A stretch of 64,000 nt of DNA from Lutjanus erythropterus (Eukaryota > Chordata > Actinopteri > Lutjaniformes > Lutjanidae). Below are positions 58,831 through 64,000 of the stretch, piece by piece. The position numbers were made by a program, and so were the translations under genes. The notes under the pieces are model-generated. The model worked only from the letters and a program-made list of their open reading frames with translations. It did no database searches and was not told the DNA's origin. The stretch's first letter is position 1, and every line of letters begins with the position of its first letter. The stretch lies in the NCBI GenBank assembly GCA_020091685.1, contig CM034601.1:37036034-37100033 (forward strand), given 5' to 3'.

Positions 58831-61020
58831 TCACAAATATGATACAGCAAAACACCCACTTAGATTCTGTCATTAAAACTGTAGGATTCACATGACAGAA
58901 CCCTGATTTTCCATTTGCCAACAAAACCCCCCAGATCGGAGGCAAATAGCAGTTTGCTCAGTGCTTGCAAATCGGTGCTCAATCACTATATGAAAACCGT
59001 CTGAGAGGTAGCCGATACCTCACAGACGCCTGAAAGATATCAAGCGGGTTTAATATCTGGTTGTGTCAGGGACAGGTTGGGAAATCATGCAACATGGTGT
59101 AGCCAATGAGGGCAGACATGGGTTGGGGGAGGAGAGGAGACAAGAAAGAGAGATGAAAGAGCACCACAGCAGCAGCCAAACTAGCCTAAATATAGAAAAA
59201 AAGGAGTAAAAAGTAGTTAGAAACTACTAACAGCAGTAGCAATTATACATTTATTGAATAGTTCTAACTATCACTGATGCGTCAGAATTAATAATCTAAT
59301 GTCATTTCTCGGGTGTGTTTTTGTGACAAAACATAGTTTGGAGACCAGACAGATTTATCGGGGATTCCTCCTGGTGAAAGATCTATTAACATGTGACCCT
59401 CTGTTCAGATCAGTCAGGTGCTGTGCAAACCACAATGACTTATAGATTCCCCTTTACAGGACAGAAAGCTGTGTAGTGTGAGCAGTACAGCGATTTCAAG
59501 TCATGTAGTGTGACTAAGACATGAGATGCTATCTGATTCGCAAAAAGAAATTCAAAAATTCTAAAAACTCCCTTATAAATACAACGCTCTCTGACATTTT
59601 CACTCATGTCTTCTTCACTCTGATAGAACCCCGACAAAAATCCAAATCAAATGCAGAGGTGCTGGATGTAATAAACCCTCAGTGAACACGGGTAAATTGT
59701 GAGATCAGAATAGTAAGCATCCATCTGACTTCTTTTTATTAAAGTTTTCCTCATATGAACCCCTGAATGTTACTTTAGCCTTGGAGTTGTGTTATTTTGG
59801 GGGGTAAAAAATATAGAAAATGCATGACAGTTTCACAGTTCATATATCAAATCTTTGATGCTCAGTATCTCAGAGCTGCACTCCACCCACACAGAACCTT
59901 ATGATTCCCAGCTCATGAAATAAGACTGCTGTCTGCGCATCAGATGTTCGGAGTTAAACTGATTATAAATGCAGTCTGGCACGATGTGAGACTATTTTAC
60001 AGAAGATCCACGTTAGAGAAACATAGTTCTGTTTTTTATTATGAAATCAAGTTTGGGTATTTGAATGGGATGTGAGTCATATAAACAGTATTTTTTGTTT
60101 TAATAATAACAGCATATGAAAACTCTTTCAGTGTAACATCATCTCTGCTTGTATTAATGTTTATGCATACAGTTGTAGTGCTAAAGGTATGTTTTATATT
60201 AAAGTAGGAATTCATAGTGTATATTCAAGGTTGAGAGGCCAAGTAGGAAACCTCACATGTGGTGCACACATGCTCACAAATTCCAAATTTAATTAGATGC
60301 CATTGAAGCACAAGTAAGCCATAATTGTGTACTTTAAGATGGCACAGGGAGATCATTCCTTCTTCTTAATCAAAATTGCAATATGGGAGTATGATATCCA
60401 AATTGCAGGTGATTAAATTTTTTTGATAAGGTAAAATGTGACACAACATACCATAATAAATTAAGCATTGTGGTACTACAGAGATGCCCCAGGAAACAAA
60501 TCATATTCTCCAGACATAAGAGAACATGTATGTTTGATACAGACCCCAGCAAAAATCACATCATTTCTATTTTTTCAGTGAAACTTAAATGCAACAACCA
60601 CCATTCCCACTAAAATGCTGACTCTTATTGCAATCGGAATATCTCAAGATCTCAATATGAGTTTTTGTATATTCCCCTAATACCACCTATAAACTTAGAC
60701 TGGCATTACATTAGCAAGCAAGCTGTATCCCAAAGGTAGTCAATCTAAAATAATGCACAAGTTAAGCAAGAAACTTGTAAGAAAATTGAATTAATATTAT
60801 TTTGTTGCTTGTATCTATGGGCAAGACTTGAGAGCATGATGAATCTTTTTAGAAGATTCAATATCTCTCAACTTGTTTAAGACTGTGATAATCATTACTT
60901 GTTACTAGCTGCAGTCATGGAGAATACATAGCAGTGCTCTTTGGAAGTTGTATAATTGTAACTTTCACTTGTAGATAGTCTGGAAATCGATAGGAGAGAA
61001 TTCAGTAAAGACTGCCATCT
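58831..61020. other. Gene-free AT-rich spacer
   Basis: Unique AT-rich DNA. I see no repeat termini, RNA gene or supported exon. Frames are under 66 codons. Confidence 0.45.
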
Positions 61021-61034
61021 TGAGCGTTGGGCTG

Positions 61035-61700
61035 TAAAACAGATAGAAAAGACAGACCATCTCTCTCCTCTCCCCCACCCTCCCTCTGTCTGTGGTCCCC
61101 AGAAGCTATAATATCCATCCTTGGCGGTTCACTTGACATTTACTTGCCCTGCTTCTCCTGTAGCATTCCCCTTCCTAACTGCCAGTGCTGCGACTCTCCA
61201 GGGCTCGCCGACCGGGTGAACAGATAACAAACCTGTCAAGGCGGCTTTAGGGGGGGAATAAATCCAGAGCTGGGACTGAGGTGGATGATGTGTTCCAGAG
61301 GGTTACTTGGGGAGGAGGAGGAGGGAGCTGACATGAGACGCCCTGTGAGGCCTGGACCCAGGAGAGGCTGCTAGCTGTAATGTCGTGGTGCTACTTTAAA
61401 AAGGGGCACAGCCACTGCAACCTGATTAGATCTCAGTGCAGACATTTGAAATGGCTGGCCCCCTTTTTACCCTCCATTTCACCTATTCTTTACAAGCCAC
61501 CCCCCTCCTCCTACCATCAAAGGAGCTGTCAGGGGCTCTTTCTTCAGGCTGGCAGACAGGTCAGGGGTGGAAGGTTGAGGTGGGGTGTGCCCTTTGAGGC
61601 AGGGGCTGAGAGCGCCTACCAGGGACGTATGGAGGCTGAGGGCTGTCTTTAAGGTGTTGATAACATTCAAGGTGATGTGTTCCCAAGAGGTGCACAAATG
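61035..61700. other. Cluster of candidate conserved non-coding elements
   Basis: GC-balanced complex sequence in two parts (61080-61260; 61370-61660) with a GGAGGAGGAGGAGGG purine run at 61311-61326. Overlapping frames of 66-90 codons on both strands lack domains. CCTGATTAGATCTC near 61420 is one homeodomain-type core. Confidence 0.4.
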
Positions 61701-61859
61701 TCAACACTTTCCTGCTATTGGCACATAATCCCACGAATAGAAAGGACAAAGAGCCAGAGCGAGAGAAACGCGGCACACTGCTTTTGTCAAGCAGTATCTT
61801 GGTGAATCATACATTAGCATGTTTCAACCTCTCAATACTTTAAGCTCTGTTTTCTCTTC

Positions 61860-61982
61860 AAACTATTAAAGGTAAAATATGTAAAACCCTGATGTTCAAA
61901 AATGGATACAGCAGTGCTACAAAATCAACAATTTCCCCCCAGGGAGCAATAAAGTATTTCTGGTTCTGATTCTGATTGTGAA
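61860..61982 (+). mobile_element. LINE-like 3' tail fragment
   Basis: Ends in CCCAGGGAGCAATAAAGTAT, then TTCTGGTTCTGATTCTGATT, the typical terminal tandem (TTCTGA) tail of L2/CR1-group non-LTR elements in fish. Only about 120 bases are present and there is no coding sequence. Confidence 0.65.
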
Positions 61983-61984
61983 AA

Positions 61985-62190
61985 TTCAAATATTCTTTCT
62001 CCGGCTCCCTACTTCCCAGCCCCGAAGCTCAGGCAGGTTGCCTGTAGGTTGCAGGGACATCTAAATGAGCCCAAGGCGAGAGCAACATTATACTTACACA
62101 AGCGACAACAAGTCCTACGCTGTAATTTGATCAGCCATTTATAACTGTGTCAATTGTCCGTCAATGTAAAGCTAAGCCTGTTGTCCTGAA
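61985..62190. other. Candidate conserved non-coding element
   Basis: Complex repeat-free block (GGGACATCTAAATGAGCCC near 62054; GTAATTTGATCAGCC near 62121; CAATTGTCCGTCAATG near 62152). Confidence 0.35.
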
Positions 62191-62619
62191 ACACCCACTA
62201 CTCCAAAAATACACTCTCTGGAGTTGGAGTTCAGTGACTGCTGGCTTTACTACTTTCCAGACTCTGTTAACATATTGCTCAGTTGAATTGTTATAAACAT
62301 CTACTCCTTCTAAAAGATTATTGATAATTTCTTACGAATGACAAAGAAACACTAACACATTTGGTCAACATTTTAACATACTTTGGTATATGGGTGGTGC
62401 TACATATTGGTACCAAAGACAACCATGATATTTAAAAAATGAAATACTAATATCATGTTAATTATAAACATATGCTAATTTGGTTAGACTTTGTGGATCT
62501 TTTTTTTGTTTGTCAGTTATGGTTACCAACTCTCTCAACCTTCCTAAACTCGTAGTTAGAAGTGTAATTCACTTGCCAAAAGCGACAAAACACCGAATTT
62601 AAAGATGAATTTGACTGAT

Positions 62620-62720
62620 AAAATTTTTTCAAATGATCTATAGATATTGTGATAATATTGTCCGTGTGAATTATTTTGGCCATGATCATGTAATGATATC
62701 ATAACAACCCTATTTTGGTA
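62620..62720. repeat. Possible repeat remnant
   Basis: TAGATATTGTGATAATATTG followed by TTTTGGCCATGATCATG...GATATCATAACAACCCTA resembles the end of a decayed fish DNA element. Weak. Confidence 0.3.
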
Positions 62721-63890
62721 TTCATTTTAGCTCCATATAAAATGAATAAAGGTGAAATGGGCAGTGTGCAGAGTCACACAGGCCAAAACAAAAACAGACG
62801 TTCTGCACCGGAGTGGGAAATTCAAAGGAGAACATATTGACTGTAGTATTGTTGTTGGAGGAGCCGGAATTTCAACTTAGCATGTTTCCTTAATCTCTGA
62901 TGACATATCATGGTCATTTTATGATGTAACACAGTAAATATATCACGTATTTCCCCTTAAAGCAGGAAACCCAGGTATTTGGACTCAACAGACTGTTTGT
63001 CTCCTTGTCTCAGTAAATATATCCCCAACTGACCTTCTAATCCTACTATCAATCCTTCATAAAACCAATTACGCTAAACAGATAGATCCTGATTGATCTC
63101 TAATCAATCCCCTGAAAAAGCTATGGTAAGTAAGTACCCGATAAATGAATTACTTAACAGTGAAATTCTATATTTATGAACACCAGATTCTTTTACCTTT
63201 ATAGCAATAACACATTGGCTAACATGTCAGCAGTGGACATGTGTTTGATAAAGCAGTGATGAAGGCACTGGCAATACACCATCAGAGACTCTATTCAAAT
63301 ACTCACCAGCCTGTAAATTGAAGGCATGAGTAGAATATGATGGACTGCTACTGTGAAGTATATTAACTTGGAGAATTGGCAAAATGTCCTTTATTTAGGA
63401 CAGAGTATATCAAGCGTTTTGGGCAAACCAAGTGAGGCATGCCTGCCAGAAATTGGAGGGATGGAGACGTCCCATGATGGTGCTAAAAACTGCACATCAA
63501 TTACCTGAAGCACTGAGGCCTGTCCGCTCTATCTACATCTGAGTTGTGCCTATAAGGAACCAAAATGTCAGCTAGCTATCCAGACATCATTGTTGGAGAA
63601 AGGGCATTTCAGAATAGGAAGAGGAAAAAGATGGCATAAGCTACCATACTTGGGCATTGCTTTTGTAGATGTAGTTGTATATTCCAAACTAATGGAGTTA
63701 GCTGGCACTGATCTGCAGTAAACAGCCTTGCGAGGCTTAGCAAGCAGCCTGTGTTAGACTAAGCCATGTTTATTATCAAGCACAATCCTCAGTCTCATCA
63801 ATGCTTAGAGAAAGGCACGGATGAATAAATGCATATTGTTTAGCTTAGGGTTAGCCAGAGCTGGAGCCACAAATGAAAAAAATGAATTTA
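62721..63890. other. Gene-free spacer
   Basis: Unique AT-rich DNA to the right edge region. I see no supported gene or repeat boundary. Confidence 0.45.
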
Positions 63891-63919
63891 AAGCAGATGG
63901 TAAAATCCAATAAGAAAAA

Positions 63920-63986
63920 CAGGAGGAGGGGGGCAGACAGAGAGACACAGCAACAAAATAGAGGACAGAGAGAGAGAGAGGAGAAA
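63920..63986. repeat. Purine-rich (GA)n low-complexity tract
   Basis: AGGAGGAGGGGGGCAGACAGAGAG followed by an (AG)n run near 63967-63981. Simple purine tract. Confidence 0.85.
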
Positions 63987-64000
63987 TAAAAATGGAAAGA

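Overview
The window reads as vertebrate, most likely percomorph (spiny-rayed) teleost, nuclear DNA. The basis is its content: AT-rich single-copy sequence, microsatellites of (TG)n, (TA)n and (CATT)n, and several dispersed elements of kinds I recognise from spiny-rayed fish genomes. These include a hAT-type MITE with an intact 8-bp target duplication, terminal-inverted-repeat elements, a tRNA-derived SINE fragment and 5'-truncated LINE tails. The lineage call is inference from memory of those families. There is no bacterial, phage or viral gene organisation, no CRISPR array, and no complete protein-coding gene that I can support. All open frames of 60-155 codons look like chance frames in non-coding or repeat DNA.

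The only coding feature with real sequence support is a 30-nt candidate microexon on the minus strand at 614-643. It has a strong polypyrimidine tract and acceptor and a consensus donor, and reads as ten mostly acidic or polar residues. If real, the window starts at the 3' side of an internal exon, and most or all of the rest is upstream intron (toward the 5' end of a minus-strand gene). Weaker exon or promoter candidates lie on the plus strand at about 2,222 (excellent acceptor plus open frame), 13,950 (TATA and initiator at canonical spacing), 31,279 (perfect donor), 34,729 (TATA-like) and 48,833 (donor-like).

Layout: 0.4-4.9 kb, 8.0-10.3 kb, 11.7-12.0 kb, 16.9-22.8 kb, 28.2-31.5 kb, 34.3-34.8 kb, 39.5-40.1 kb, 42.5-44.4 kb, 45.9 kb, 52.1-53.9 kb, 57.2-57.9 kb and 61.0-62.2 kb contain repeat-free, high-complexity blocks. 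They carry TAATTA-type homeodomain cores, octamer-like and E-box-like words, and have the texture of developmental enhancers or conserved non-coding elements. Conservation itself cannot be seen from one sequence, so these are candidates. Between them lie AT-rich spacer DNA and repeats: MITEs at 15.4, 24.95, 29.5, 36.8 and 47.15 kb, a foldback at 25.7-26.0 kb, other repeats near 40.7, 45.3, 50.2, 55.5, 56.8 and 58.5 kb, and LINE tails at 41.2 and 61.9 kb.

The whole is best explained as a regulatory gene desert or a very large intron of a developmental or neuronal gene. No novel protein system is visible. The leads most worth checking are the microexon, the isolated TATA/initiator promoter at 13.95 kb, the acceptor-linked open frame at 2.2 kb, and a CTCF-like motif carried inside a dispersed repeat at 45.47 kb.
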